A stretch of DNA of 64,000 nt from Dorea_D hominis (GCF_014287705.1 NZ_JACOOY010000018.1:1-64000); one strand, 5' to 3'; counted from the first letter of the stretch, positions 43,353-53,442 are shown. Program-made: numbers and translations. Notes: a model not told the origin generated them from the sequence alone.

Positions 43353-44672
43353 TTAAATATTTCTTTCTTCTATAAGCAAAACTGTAACATCATTTACATT
43401 CGTTCCGGTCGGACCTGTTTTTATCAGTCCATCACATTTCTCCAAAGTTGCGTACGCATTATTATTACGAAGCTCGTGGTAAATATCTGTCTTATGTTTT
43501 CGCAACATTTCGCAAGTCTTTCCATCCACATAACCGCCTGCGGCATCCGTCGGACCATCAGTTCCGTCACTTCCAATGCTGAAAAGTGCTACGCCTTCCA
43601 TTCCATCTAAACCGATTGCCGCCGACAGCGCCAGCTCCTGATTGCGCCCACCTTTTCCGGTACCATGTAAATGTACAACCGTCTCACCGCCTGCAATAAA
43701 TGCAAGCTTATTCGTATTCTTCTGCTGCACATTTTGCTGCATATTCTGCGGAATATCTCCACACCTTTTTCCTTGCATATTACAACATTGTGTTTTCGCA
43801 ATCGATGCGAGAAACGCCCCTGCTTCTTTCGCTTCGCAGTCCATCCAGTCTGTTAAAATGACCGACTCATAGCCCAGTTCCTCACAAGCCTCCTTTGCAG
43901 CTGTGCAAAGCGCACTCACACTTCCACTGATGACCGTCTCGACATTGTGCAATTCTTTCGGCGTTTCCTTTTTCAGCAGCTCCTTTATGGAATCCTTCAG
44001 CTTTAATCCATACCTGTCCGCAATCTCCAGTGTTTCCTCACAGGTACTCCGATCCGCACATGCCGGACCGGATGCAATCATATCCAGCGGATCGCCTATA
44101 ATATCACTGAGCACAATCGAAAATATCTTCGCCGGTGCGACATGCTGAGCAAATCGACCGCCTTTTACCGCCGACAGGCGTTTCCGTATCGTATTCATTT
44201 CTTTAATATTTGCGCCACTGGCAAGAAGCTGCTTTGTAACATCTTCCAGCTCTTTGCCGGATACAAGCGGCTTCTCAAATAATGCCGATCCACCACCGGA
44301 AATCAGAAATAATACTACATCCTCCGGACTCAGTCCTGCCGTCATGTCAAGTATCTTCTGCGTTCCTTCAAACGAATTCTCATCCGGAACCGGATGTCCT
44401 GCTTCCAGGCATTCTACGTGCTGGATTTCTCCCTTTACATGGTCATATTTTGTCAGAACAATTCCGCCATCCAGCCGATCATCCAATATTTCTACTGCCG
44501 CCTGCGCCATCTGCCATGCAGCTTTCCCGATTGCAACAAGATATAGTTTTCCACTATCATCCACAACCGAACGGAATCTATCCCCGGTCAGAACAGCTTT
44601 TACCGCCTCATCCGGGAGAACGCTGTGGAGTGCATGACGGATGATATACTCGGATTGTTGTCTAAGTGTCAT
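43353..44672 (-). CDS. Glycerate 2-kinase type (DUF4147 + MOFRL)
   Basis: A 439-residue protein with an N-terminal DUF4147 domain: AIGKAAWQMAQAA, ECLEAGHPVPDENS, LFLISGGGSALFEKP (the Gly-rich nucleotide loop) and VKGGRFAQHVAPA. The C-terminal MOFRL domain has GRNQELALSAAIGLD and SIGSDGTDGPTDAAGG. These are the marks of type II glycerate kinase (GckA/TtuD), which phosphorylates D-glycerate. A stretch QNMQQNVQQKN (about 342-352) is an unusual insertion. The start MTLRQQ (44670-44672) follows AGAGGAG; the frame continues 30 codons upstream without support. Confidence 0.87.
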   Translation of the reverse strand: MTLRQQSEYIIRHALHSVLPDEAVKAVLTGDRFRSVVDDSGKLYLVAIGKAAWQMAQAAVEILDDRLDGGIVLTKYDHVKGEIQHVECLEAGHPVPDENSFEGTQKILDMTAGLSPEDVVLFLISGGGSALFEKPLVSGKELEDVTKQLLASGANIKEMNTIRKRLSAVKGGRFAQHVAPAKIFSIVLSDIIGDPLDMIASGPACADRSTCEETLEIADRYGLKLKDSIKELLKKETPKELHNVETVISGSVSALCTAAKEACEELGYESVILTDWMDCEAKEAGAFLASIAKTQCCNMQGKRCGDIPQNMQQNVQQKNTNKLAFIAGGETVVHLHGTGKGGRNQELALSAAIGLDGMEGVALFSIGSDGTDGPTDAAGGYVDGKTCEMLRKHKTDIYHELRNNNAYATLEKCDGLIKTGPTGTNVNDVTVLLIEERNI

Positions 44673-44957
44673 AATATTGGCTCCTCTGTCCTTGCTTTCT
44701 CTTAAATATTTTTCTATATTAAATTCGTTAATGTTCTTCAATTCATGGCTCAAAACTAACACCTCATATATTATCTTTAATTTAAATTTGTTTTTACAAA
44801 TTTTGCCTCTCCAATATTATACAGGAAATTATTTATAATTAATATATCAATAGAAAAAACGTTTTTTGTTTATGTTTCTTTATAGTTATAGCATAGCAAA
44901 ATAGGTATACGATAAAGCGACTTTTGTAAGCTTTAAAACAAATAAAGGTAGCAAAAA

Positions 44958-45177
44958 ACTTGCCGCCTTTAACCTTTTACATCATTCTCAAATATAAATA
45001 GATTACATTGATTTTAGTTTCCATATACATTAACTTTACAATCTTTCTCAAACACCCACACACCCAAATTGGGTACATTTGTACTTTTAATGCCGTATTC
45101 TTTTACATCATTTTCAAACTTAATGTGGAGGAGCTTAATGTATGCTATAGTTTATATGTTTTCACATCAATTTCAAG
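44958..45177 (-). repeat. Decayed CRISPR repeats at the trailer end
   Basis: Four degenerate repeat copies end at about 44993, 45053, 45119 and 45176. The half with TTTTACATCATT and TCTCAAA is kept best and the other half is largely lost. Spacing is irregular (60, 66, 58 bases) versus 65-66 in the intact array. These are the oldest, leader-distal units. The rest of the 533-base gap from 44673 holds A/T-rich sequence and a weak hairpin (44945-44971). No ORF or clear tracrRNA is seen. Confidence 0.65.
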
Positions 45178-45206
45178 TTCCTTTTTTTATAACCGATTAC
45201 TTATCA

Positions 45207-46886
45207 GTTTTAGTACCATACATTTTTACATCATTTTCAAACACCAGTGGATACTGTAACTGTCGAATCTGTGTTTCAGTACCACACGTTTTTACATCAT
45301 TCTCAAACATGTTATTGTGTGCCATTCCAGAACCAGTAGTTTCAGTACCATACGTTTTTACATCATTCTCAAACAGAAACATACGCTCATTTCGTGACTG
45401 CAGGTTTCAGTACCATACGTTTTTACATCATTCTCAAACTGACGCGCTGGCACGTGTTGGGATCTCAAAGTTTCAGTACCATACATTTTTACATCATTCT
45501 CAAACATACGGCAGGCGTAAAAAGAGATCAGTCAAGTTTCAGTACCATACATTTTTACATCATTCTCAAACTTGTTTTTAGGTTTGTAACCACCAAAAGG
45601 CGTTTCAGTACCATACGTTTTTACATCATTCTCAAACATACGGCAGGCGTAAAAAGAGATCAGTCAAGTTTCAGTACCATACGTTTTTACATCATTCTCA
45701 AACAGCAAGTTCATGTCCGTCTGCATCAAGTAGTTTCAGTACCATACGTTTTTACATCATTCTCAAACCATGACTCTGCTGTCGCTCGTGATGTCTGGGT
45801 TTCAGTACCATACGTTTTTACATCATTCTCAAACCCAGACGGGTACAAGTCTAATGCACTAATTGTTTCAGTACCATACGTTTTTACATCATTCTCAAAC
45901 GTAGCAAAATTAGAACCATGTGTCTGAATCGTTTCAGTACCATACGTTTTTACATCATTCTCAAACAGTTGTTCACAATTGGATAACATTATACCGTTTC
46001 AGTACCATACGTTTTTACATCATTCTCAAACGCTATCGCTGCTTTTTCTTGGCATTGTACTGTTTCAGTACCATACGTTTTTACATCATTCTCAAACTCA
46101 CAAAAGCCTGTGGATACCGACCACCACGTTTCAGTACCATACGTTTTTACATCATTCTCAAACTTCCCCGTACTCTTCTTTAAACATTTTCAGTTTCAGT
46201 ACCATACGTTTTTACATCATTCTCAAACAGCAAGTTCATGTCCGTCTGCATCAAGTAGTTTCAGTACCATACGTTTTTACATCATTCTCAAACGGACGCG
46301 GCAGAAGAGATTATAGCGGACCGGTTTCAGTACCATACGTTTTTACATCATTCTCAAACTTAAACATACGCAACTCCTTCGTTTGGATAGTTTCAGTACC
46401 ATACGTTTTTACATCATTCTCAAACATGGGATAACACCTATCAGCATTGCAGATTGTTTCAGTACCATACGTTTTTACATCATTCTCAAACGGATTTCCA
46501 ATCGTGGCATGTATTGCCATGGTTTCAGTACCATACGTTTTTACATCATTCTCAAACGCATATCGGAAAAAGATTGCTTTAGCTAACGTTTCAGTACCAT
46601 ACGTTTTTACATCATTCTCAAACTGTAATTTTTTTCGTTACTTTCATTTTAGTGTTTCAGTACCATACGTTTTTACATCATTCTCAAACAGACCTATACA
46701 CTTGGTATTGATGAATTGGTTTCAGTACCATACGTTTTTACATCATTCTCAAACCATCAGTACATCCAATGCTATTTGTGCGCCGTTTCAGTACCATACG
46801 TTTTTACATCATTCTCAAACCTGACGAGCGGGAGATTACTTCCGCTCGTCGTTTCAGTACCATACGTTTTTACATCATTCTCAAAC
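45207..46886 (-). CRISPR. Type II-A CRISPR array, 26 repeats and 25 spacers
   Basis: 36-base repeats (crRNA strand begins GTTTGAGAATGATG and ends GGTACTGAAAC) alternate with 29-30-base spacers. Repeats start at 45207, 45273, 45339, 45404, 45470, 45536, 45602, 45668, 45733, 45799, 45865, 45931, 45996, 46062, 46128, 46193, 46258, 46324, 46390, 46456, 46522, 46588, 46654, 46719, 46785 and 46851. Variants occur only at the low-coordinate end: the copies at 45207, 45470 and 45536 share one change and 45273 has another. The leader side is next to csn2. Two spacers are duplicated inside the array. Confidence 0.98.
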
Positions 46887-46942
46887 CTCAAATTCAAAAA
46901 TGAACCGCCATCATTTGCGCAAAACAAGGTACTCAAACACAT
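46887..46942 (-). promoter_or_regulatory. CRISPR leader with ATTTGAG anchoring sequence
   Basis: Only 56 bases separate the csn2 stop from the first repeat. On the minus strand the leader ends in GAATTTGAG directly before GTTTGAG. ATTTGAG is the known leader-anchoring sequence that directs spacer insertion in streptococcal type II-A systems. No obvious promoter is seen; it may lie inside csn2. Confidence 0.8.
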
Positions 46943-47614
46943 TTAATAGATTTCACATTGATCTCTATCTATAATATACCTTAATCCCTCTCCCATGCAA
47001 TCTTTTACACAATTTTCCACAAATATCAGTTTTACTTCCTGATGAATTGCTTCTTGGATAAGTTTTTGCATTTGCAAATCTGACAAATAGCTCCGGAGAT
47101 TTACAAATACAAAAATCTTATACTTCATGACTACCGCTGCAACTTTAATATAACGAATCAGTTTTTCAAAATAATCTTCCTCTATTATTTCATGCTGTAC
47201 CTGTAATGCTTTAAATATTGCCATCCAGTCAACATCTTCTGTAAATGTAAGTATATAATCTGTTTCCTGTTCTAATTCTAAAATATATTTTTGTATACTT
47301 TGTGCTATCTCTTGCGTTTTTACATACAACTTTTCAGAATAGGCAACTTGTTGCATTTCCTCATATAATTTATTCACTATCTTTTTACTGTTGATATCTA
47401 TGCTGAAAATATCAAATACGATATCCATATTTTTTGATATTCCCAGTTCTTTATCGGCATCAGATAGTACATACCTTCCATCATTTCCGTCACATTGATT
47501 CTTCAGTTCATATACAAATGCCGCGAATCTTTCTGTTGCCTCAATTATCCATTCTGTATAATCAACAGTAGCATCAATGATTGCTCTGCTTAATTCCGGA
47601 TGAACTAATTTCAC
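46943..47614 (-). CDS. csn2: Csn2 (type II-A adaptation protein)
   Basis: A 223-residue protein of usual Csn2 length. It begins MKLVHPELSRAIIDATVDYTEWIIEATERF and has conserved FTEDVDWMAIFKALQV near 142-157, consistent with the P-loop-like Csn2 fold. Csn2 forms a ring on DNA ends and assists spacer acquisition. Its presence assigns the locus to type II-A. Its ATG overlaps the cas2 stop (4 bases). Confidence 0.88.
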   Translation of the reverse strand: MKLVHPELSRAIIDATVDYTEWIIEATERFAAFVYELKNQCDGNDGRYVLSDADKELGISKNMDIVFDIFSIDINSKKIVNKLYEEMQQVAYSEKLYVKTQEIAQSIQKYILELEQETDYILTFTEDVDWMAIFKALQVQHEIIEEDYFEKLIRYIKVAAVVMKYKIFVFVNLRSYLSDLQMQKLIQEAIHQEVKLIFVENCVKDCMGEGLRYIIDRDQCEIY

Positions 47615-47916
47615 AAAACCACTAACCTTTCATCGGTATCTAAAACCTCACTCTTTAAATCTCCAACAACAATATCCATCTTAGCATATTGCTTTTCTGT
47701 AACTGTAAGAAGCTGAATCAACCCTTCCTCTGGTTTATTCTTATGTACATTATCTACAATTGCGTTAACTGCCGTTCCATTTAAAGCTAATTTACAATAT
47801 ACCGATTCCTGTAACATCAGAAAGCCATTTTTAAGTAAGAATTTTCGGAATCTGGTATACGCTCTTCTATTCTCTGCTGTTAATACCGGCAGGTCAAAAA
47901 ATACTAATACCCTCAT
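47611..47916 (-). CDS. cas2: Cas2
   Basis: A 101-residue protein beginning MRVLVFFDLPVLTAENRRAYTRFRKFL, the usual Cas2 ferredoxin-fold first strand with the conserved Asp (VFFDLP). Further MLQESVYCKLAL and TVTEKQYAKM fit type II Cas2. The start at 47914-47916 is preferred over an in-frame ATG 17 codons upstream, which lies inside cas1. It forms the integrase complex with Cas1. Confidence 0.93.
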   Translation of the reverse strand: MRVLVFFDLPVLTAENRRAYTRFRKFLLKNGFLMLQESVYCKLALNGTAVNAIVDNVHKNKPEEGLIQLLTVTEKQYAKMDIVVGDLKSEVLDTDERLVVL

Positions 47917-47920
47917 AAAC

Positions 47921-48793
47921 CTATAGCTCAAACCTGTAAAACCGAACCAGAGAACTATCATCATCATTCAAAGCATCAAATACACTTTTACAATAAATCT
48001 TTATTGCATTATTTACATACTGTATTCTTCCATCTATGGAAACTTCTTGATTCAAAATGTTAACCAGTTGCATTTTCTCATCATGCTCAAAACTATCCAA
48101 TTTCATCTGTTTGACTTCACGGTCAACCAGAACACGAAACGGCTCCATCAAATCGGACGCTAAATTAAATTGATTAAACATATTATCGTGAAATAATCCC
48201 AACTGCGTAATATATCCAGTGGCAGCTATTTCTCTTGTAAATGTTGACAAGATAATAGAATACCCGTAATTTAATGCAGCATTAATATTATTGTCTTCTG
48301 TCCTTGTAAAATCCAGTCCGAATAATGCATTAAAATAAACCTTGGCAGCATGTCCTTCTCTGTTAGTTGTATCATTCCAGACTATTTCTTTTAAATAAGA
48401 TGATAAAAGCTCCGCTTCTTCCTTTCCCATTATTTCTAATAATTCTTTTTGTTTCCGGATCTTTTCTGTTACTATTTCCGTCCAGACTGCCTCCTTTGTG
48501 TTCTTTCTCCAGGCAATCTGTTTTCGAATTTTATTGCTTGTATCATGACTACCATAATAACTGATTAATTCTGACGAAGGATTCTTCTTCTCATCACAGA
48601 ATATCACTTTGATTTTTCTTCTCGTCAATTCTGCCAATAAACTGGTAGTCAATGATACAGCTGTTGATTCTATTAGAATTGTTGATATTTCACTTAATAC
48701 TACTTTTGTTACTTCTTCACTTCGTACAACCATGTATCCCAATTGCAGATCCAGTTTTGCCCGTTTAGAAATAACAATTATACGCCAGCTCAT
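47921..48793 (-). CDS. cas1: Cas1 (CRISPR integrase)
   Basis: A 290-residue type II Cas1. It starts MSWRIIVISKRAKLDLQLGYMVV and has the metal-binding set: Glu in NREGHAAKVYFNALFG, His in TQLGLFHDNMFNQFN, and Asp/Glu in LASDLMEPFRVLVD. The start overlaps the cas9 stop by 4 bases (ATGA). With cas9 truncated upstream, expression depends on read-through from the IS30 element or an internal promoter. Confidence 0.96.
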   Translation of the reverse strand: MSWRIIVISKRAKLDLQLGYMVVRSEEVTKVVLSEISTILIESTAVSLTTSLLAELTRRKIKVIFCDEKKNPSSELISYYGSHDTSNKIRKQIAWRKNTKEAVWTEIVTEKIRKQKELLEIMGKEEAELLSSYLKEIVWNDTTNREGHAAKVYFNALFGLDFTRTEDNNINAALNYGYSIILSTFTREIAATGYITQLGLFHDNMFNQFNLASDLMEPFRVLVDREVKQMKLDSFEHDEKMQLVNILNQEVSIDGRIQYVNNAIKIYCKSVFDALNDDDSSLVRFYRFEL

Positions 48794-51700
48794 AGTTTTA
48801 ATAAATCAATCTCTTTTTCATATATTCCAGTTACAGATTGATTTATAATAGAAATTTGTTTACATTTTGTTATATTATTATTTATTTTTATTGATCCAGC
48901 CTTCGCCGGTCCTGAAATCAATGTTAAATTAGCCATCGTACTTCGACATTGGAATAAATGTAATATTTCTGCTAATACAGTACATTTATCTTCCAGACTC
49001 AGTTTTTCGAACTTCCCTTTATTGTCTATCAAGGTTGATGCCTGCAATCCAAGTCTGATTTTGTAAATTGTATTCTGTAATTTACTCACAAATACATCAT
49101 ACAAATGTGTAAGTTCTGCTTCGTTTATACCATCAAACGCCACAATCTTCACATTTTTATTTTCTATTTTCCGATTTATGAATTTTATAACCTTTTTTAG
49201 TATTTTAGTTTCTTCATCTGATAATAATAATTCATTTGCACCTTTAAAAATCAATTGTTTTCCTGTTCTTCCAGAAAGCCACATATAAAATCCATCTACT
49301 TTAAATAAAGTATCGATTTTTATCTTATTAATCAGAATAATCGGATTTAACAATTTTCGGTCTTTCATAATCTCGCATAAATATCCTAGTGCATTTTCTT
49401 CACTCTGTTCTATATAATCTTTTTTGTAAATCGGAACAAATTCTATCGTCCTTTGTTCATTTCCTTTTGCATCTGTAGATTTGACAAGCATAAAATATGC
49501 ACCAGCCGCCTTATTATAGCCACCATATTTATTAATGTCGTGTAACCGCTCATCACTCGTTTTAACCGGAACCTGTCCTTTTCCTTTCTTCATAATCTGC
49601 TGGTCAAACAGTCCACCCTTTTCTTCATAAGATCTTCTGGTTACAAGAATATTATTTTTATTCATTACATTTCGAACAGTTTTTATCGTTCCCTTATCTC
49701 CTGCTTTCCATGCTACTTTTCCATTTCTGGAAATATCATGGATAAACATTTTCTCTAAATTATATGATCTGCCCGGATTTTCTTTTATAAACCAAACCGC
49801 ATTTTTGGTAAATTTCGTATAATATGCATTTCCTACTACAATATTTAAATATGCATCTTTTGCATGATGCAAATCGTTCATATCACGCACTTTAACAAAA
49901 TCATAATCCTGTCGGAATTTAGATACACTTCTGCCTTTCACATACACAATTTCTGAATCCGGCATAACTTTTTTTAATAGATCTGCAACAACTTTTGTAC
50001 TCTGTCTTGTTTCAACAATCTGTCTCTCAATAAACCCAGCCAGTTCATCCGAAGTAAGTTCTGTTTTTCTGACTAAACGTTTATATTTTTCTTTTGTAAT
50101 AAAATTACCATCTAACAAACTTTTCCAGAATCCACCTTGTTTTTTCTGTATATCGGAATTTATTGGATAATCATCAGATTTCTTAGAATTATATTCCTTT
50201 TTTACAAGTACGCGGTTATTTAAACTATCATCCATTGTTTTGGACTGCGGATATATATGATCAATATCATATTTCGTATTATCCCACAGATCATCAAATT
50301 CAATGCGTTCTCCAGAATACATACAGTGTCCTCTCTGAGTATAATACAAAAATAATTTATCTTTCCTAAGCTGTTGTTCTTCATGCTTTTCTAATTTCTC
50401 ATATATTTCCTTTTCTTCCTCTTTACATACTTTATAGAGATCCATCAAATGTTTTTTTCTAGACTCCGTCCGTTTACTCTCCTGCGATTCTCTTGCCATT
50501 TCAACAAAAATTCTCTCCGGCTCTTTTCCCATTACTTTCTTTATTTCTTTTATCACTTGTAACGTCTGCCATATCTGACGTTTTACTGCCGGAGATACAT
50601 ATTGTTCCTCTACAGTTTTATACGACAATGTTGGATTATTTTGTTCCCCATTATACTCTTTGATTTGATCACTGAATTGATACTTCTTCCCTAATAACTG
50701 ACTCAGGTTTTCATTTGTTTCCCATAATGCAGTTATAAGATTCCATACTTCGCCTGTTTCCGGCGCTGGTATGGTTATCTCCTCTAAAAATTTTTTTGAA
50801 AATCTTCCCCAGCCATGATAAGACAAAGCTGCTATGCTGCTTTTCTGTTTATCTGTCAGCTTTGGAAATAGTTTCCCTAATCTTTGTTTTAATAGCTTTT
50901 TATCATCTCTAAATAATACAATATTCTGTATTATCTCTTCCTTTTCACTTTGTTTTAAATCTATTCCGCTTAATTTTTCTTTAAAATCATGGTAAGCCGT
51001 CAGCGATGCCTTAAAATCTCCATCAATTCCAGTAATATCAACATCTCTTTCTGCAATTCCTTCCCTAAGCAGAAAGTTCTTTAAATCTTTTTGACGTACT
51101 TTTCTTCTTTTACAGAATACACCTTCATAAATTTTTTGCTTTAATTCTACTGATATTTCTTTTCCATCCAAGCGAACATTATTCAATTCATTCAATACCC
51201 TGTATTTACTATACAGTAATGAATCTTTCGGAAGTACATCCTCGCCAATCAAATATGTACACTTATTCGTCATTCTTTTTATAAACTTTTCTGCACTTGC
51301 CTCAACATCTATGATATCCGTAAAATTCCACGGATAAATTTTATCTTCACTCTTTCTTACAGCCCAGGTATACTTCTGTTCATTTTCTTCTTTTACTTTA
51401 TTTAACGGTCCGACATAATATGGAATTCTGAAAGTAAATAGCTGTATTAATTTCTCTTTATTTTCAGCAATCACCGGGATACGAGCACTAAGGTTATCCA
51501 AAATCTTCTGTAATTCATACTTATGAATCTGGTATGGCAATACTCCATTATCTTTTGTAACCTGTCTCGGCAAAAATTGATCCGTCTCTATTTCATTTTT
51601 CAAATATGTCTTTTCTTCACTCTCTGGCAGTTTTTCCACCATTGTTTTATGCAGATATTTCAAAAAGTCTTCCCGACTGCATTGCTTCCCCTCCAATGCA

Positions 51701-52182
51701 GTCTTTTTACCATTCACTTTCGTCATTCCAATGTAGGCTGGATAATTGGCAAGTTTTGCATCTGATATAACAAATATTTTCTTATAAATATCTTTAGAAA
51801 AATTTTCTCTTACCACTTTCTTTAATAAGCGAAGGTCTGCTTTATGTTTTTCATATACTTTAATCTTTGCTTCGGAAATAGAAGTGCATCCATCCAGAAT
51901 ATCTGTTAATACAGACCAGTCATAGACAGCTTTTGCCGATGCAATAATATAAAACTGTTCTCCAAGTTCTGCCTCTACAGAATCTATATACTCATCGTAT
52001 CCATTGTCAGCAAATGAGATCTTAGGTCGTTCATTTTCATCCAACTCTTCATTTGCAAAAATGTCACTCAATTTAGCTGTTCCACCAGTCAGAAGAGTAA
52101 TCACCGCCTTTTCGCACTTTGTCCTGGCACCAAGTATTTTAAATGTCAATATTAAATGCGACATTTTTTTATTTTTCAACAA
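48790..52182 (-). pseudogene. cas9: Cas9, N-terminally truncated by an IS30 element
   Basis: The frame encodes 1130 residues aligned with about residue 210-225 onward of a roughly 1350-residue type II-A Cas9. Present: most of the REC lobe (FRIPYYVGPL near 251), RuvC-II IFVEMARE (E561), HNH YDIDHIYPQ (D641/H642), RuvC-III LHHAKDAYLN (H773/D776) and a full C-terminal PI region ending SVTGIYEKEIDLLKL. Missing: RuvC-I with its catalytic Asp, the bridge helix and the start of REC. The first 13 or so codons, with a TTG start at 52180-52182 or an ATG at 52162-52164, lie inside the IS end. Any product should lack RuvC activity and guide-RNA binding by the bridge helix. Confidence 0.93.
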
Positions 52183-53312
52183 ATGCTTATCCTATTTTTT
52201 CAATTTCTTTTTTAAACATCTTTTCCGCTGAACTCCATCCATGTATTTTACGTGGATATGTGTTGATCCAATTTTCTATATTTGCTATTTCTTCCTCTGT
52301 TTTATTATCAAAATTTACACCTTTCGGTAGATGTCTCCTTATTAACTTGTTTGTAACCTCATTAGATCCACGTTCCCAACTGCTATATGGATGACAGTAA
52401 TATATCTTTGTTCTATGTTTTTTCTCATCAAAAATAGACCGCTCCATACCTGTGCAATCTGCAAACTCTGATCCATTATCTACTGTAATTGTCTTAAACA
52501 CTTTTTTAAATTGTTCTCCCCATTTTCTTTCAAGCATATCCAACGCATTTACTACGGACGCAGTAGTTCCGTCAGAAATTTTGTTCACTATCTCATTTCT
52601 TGTCTTCCGTTCTGTTAATACGAGAAGACTATTGCGTGATTTTCCTCTTTTTCCTTTAACCGTATCCATTTCCCAATGACCGAATACTTCTCTGGCATCT
52701 ACTTCTTCTGGTCTGTTCTCTATACTCTCTCCAGCTTCTGTTCTGGCTTGTCTTTTCAAAGTCTTCTTTTTTCTCTTTTTATTTTTCTTCACCGGTAAAT
52801 CTTTATTTGTCAAGCACAGAAATATTCCTTTATTTATATAACTATATAAAGTGGTTGTACAAATCATTACGGAAAACTCACTTTCTTTATTTTCCGCTTT
52901 AATCTCACCTAATACTGCCGCTGGACTATATTTCTTATCAACTATCTTTTCTTCTATGTAATTGGCAAGTTTCATATCATTTGCTATCTTTAATCCACTA
53001 CCTTTACATTTCAAGTTTTCTTCATATTTTTCCTGTGCAATATCAGGACTATAACGTTCTTCTTCTGTCAAATTTGTATTTAAAGCTACAAAACGACCTC
53101 TTTTGATTTCTCTATAAATTGTACTACGATGAACCCCAAGCATATTCGCTATTTCTATAACTGTATGACCTGCCTTAATTAATGTTTCAAGCCGAATCCT
53201 ATCACGCATTGATAAATGATCAAACTTTCCCCCCATACTGTACCTCTCTCATTTCCACTATATTTTCTTACCTTATTAATTTCAGTATAACGGAAATCAA
53301 TTTGTTTTTACA
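52144..53312 (-). mobile_element. IS30-family insertion sequence
   Basis: An element of about 1.17 kb carrying one IS30 transposase. Tentative ends are TGTCAATATTAAATG (52144-52158) and, inverted, TGTAAAAACAAATTG (53298-53312), which match at only 10 of 15 positions, so the borders may be off by some bases. No target duplication is seen: AAA on one side, ATA on the other. Together with the missing cas9 5' part this suggests an IS-linked deletion. Confidence 0.7.
52187..53236 (-). CDS. IS30-family transposase
   Basis: A 349-residue transposase, typical IS30 length. The N-terminal helix-turn-helix reads HLSMRDRIRLETLIKAGHTV, then IANMLGVHRSTIYREIKRG. The DDE domain has D191 (HWEMDTVKG), D253 (TVDNGSEFAD) and E293 (WERGSNEVTNKLIRRHLPKG). 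The frame is intact, so the enzyme may be active. It is oriented with cas9, ending just before the truncated cas9 frame begins. Confidence 0.95.
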   Translation of the reverse strand: MGGKFDHLSMRDRIRLETLIKAGHTVIEIANMLGVHRSTIYREIKRGRFVALNTNLTEEERYSPDIAQEKYEENLKCKGSGLKIANDMKLANYIEEKIVDKKYSPAAVLGEIKAENKESEFSVMICTTTLYSYINKGIFLCLTNKDLPVKKNKKRKKKTLKRQARTEAGESIENRPEEVDAREVFGHWEMDTVKGKRGKSRNSLLVLTERKTRNEIVNKISDGTTASVVNALDMLERKWGEQFKKVFKTITVDNGSEFADCTGMERSIFDEKKHRTKIYYCHPYSSWERGSNEVTNKLIRRHLPKGVNFDNKTEEEIANIENWINTYPRKIHGWSSAEKMFKKEIEKIG

Positions 53313-53331
53313 ATATTTCCATGCAGACAAC

Positions 53332-53361
53332 AAAAGAGCACTACTTTCGCAGTGCTCTTTT
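53332..53361. terminator. Terminator after the transglutaminase-like gene
   Basis: AAAAGAGCACT (53332-53342) pairs perfectly with AGTGCTCTTTT (53351-53361). It lies between the surface-protein gene and the IS30 element on the minus strand and would block read-through into the cas locus. Confidence 0.75.
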
Positions 53362-53442
53362 GCTTATGACAATTTAACTAATTCAATGCTGAAATTGAAT
53401 TAACAACTACATTATAAAATACACTCCTAACTTTGGCAATAC

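Noticed and set aside
44880..44985. Plus-strand stretch with two small hairpins considered as a tracrRNA
   Set aside because: No convincing anti-repeat precedes the hairpins, and the terminal T run is short. Left as an open question instead of a feature.
45207..46886. Looking for spacers that target this window
   Set aside because: No spacer was seen to match the sequence outside the array by eye; a proper search was not possible.
45069..46946. Several open reading frames across the CRISPR array on both strands
   Set aside because: They are built from the 36-base repeat (36 is a multiple of 3, and many repeat-spacer units are 66 bases) and have no start sites or domains. They are shadows of the array.
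53237..53442. Region beyond the IS30 element searched for the missing cas9 N-terminal codons or an anti-repeat
   Set aside because: Only the IS end, a terminator and A/T-rich sequence are seen. A TTTTTACA match to the repeat is too short to mean anything.
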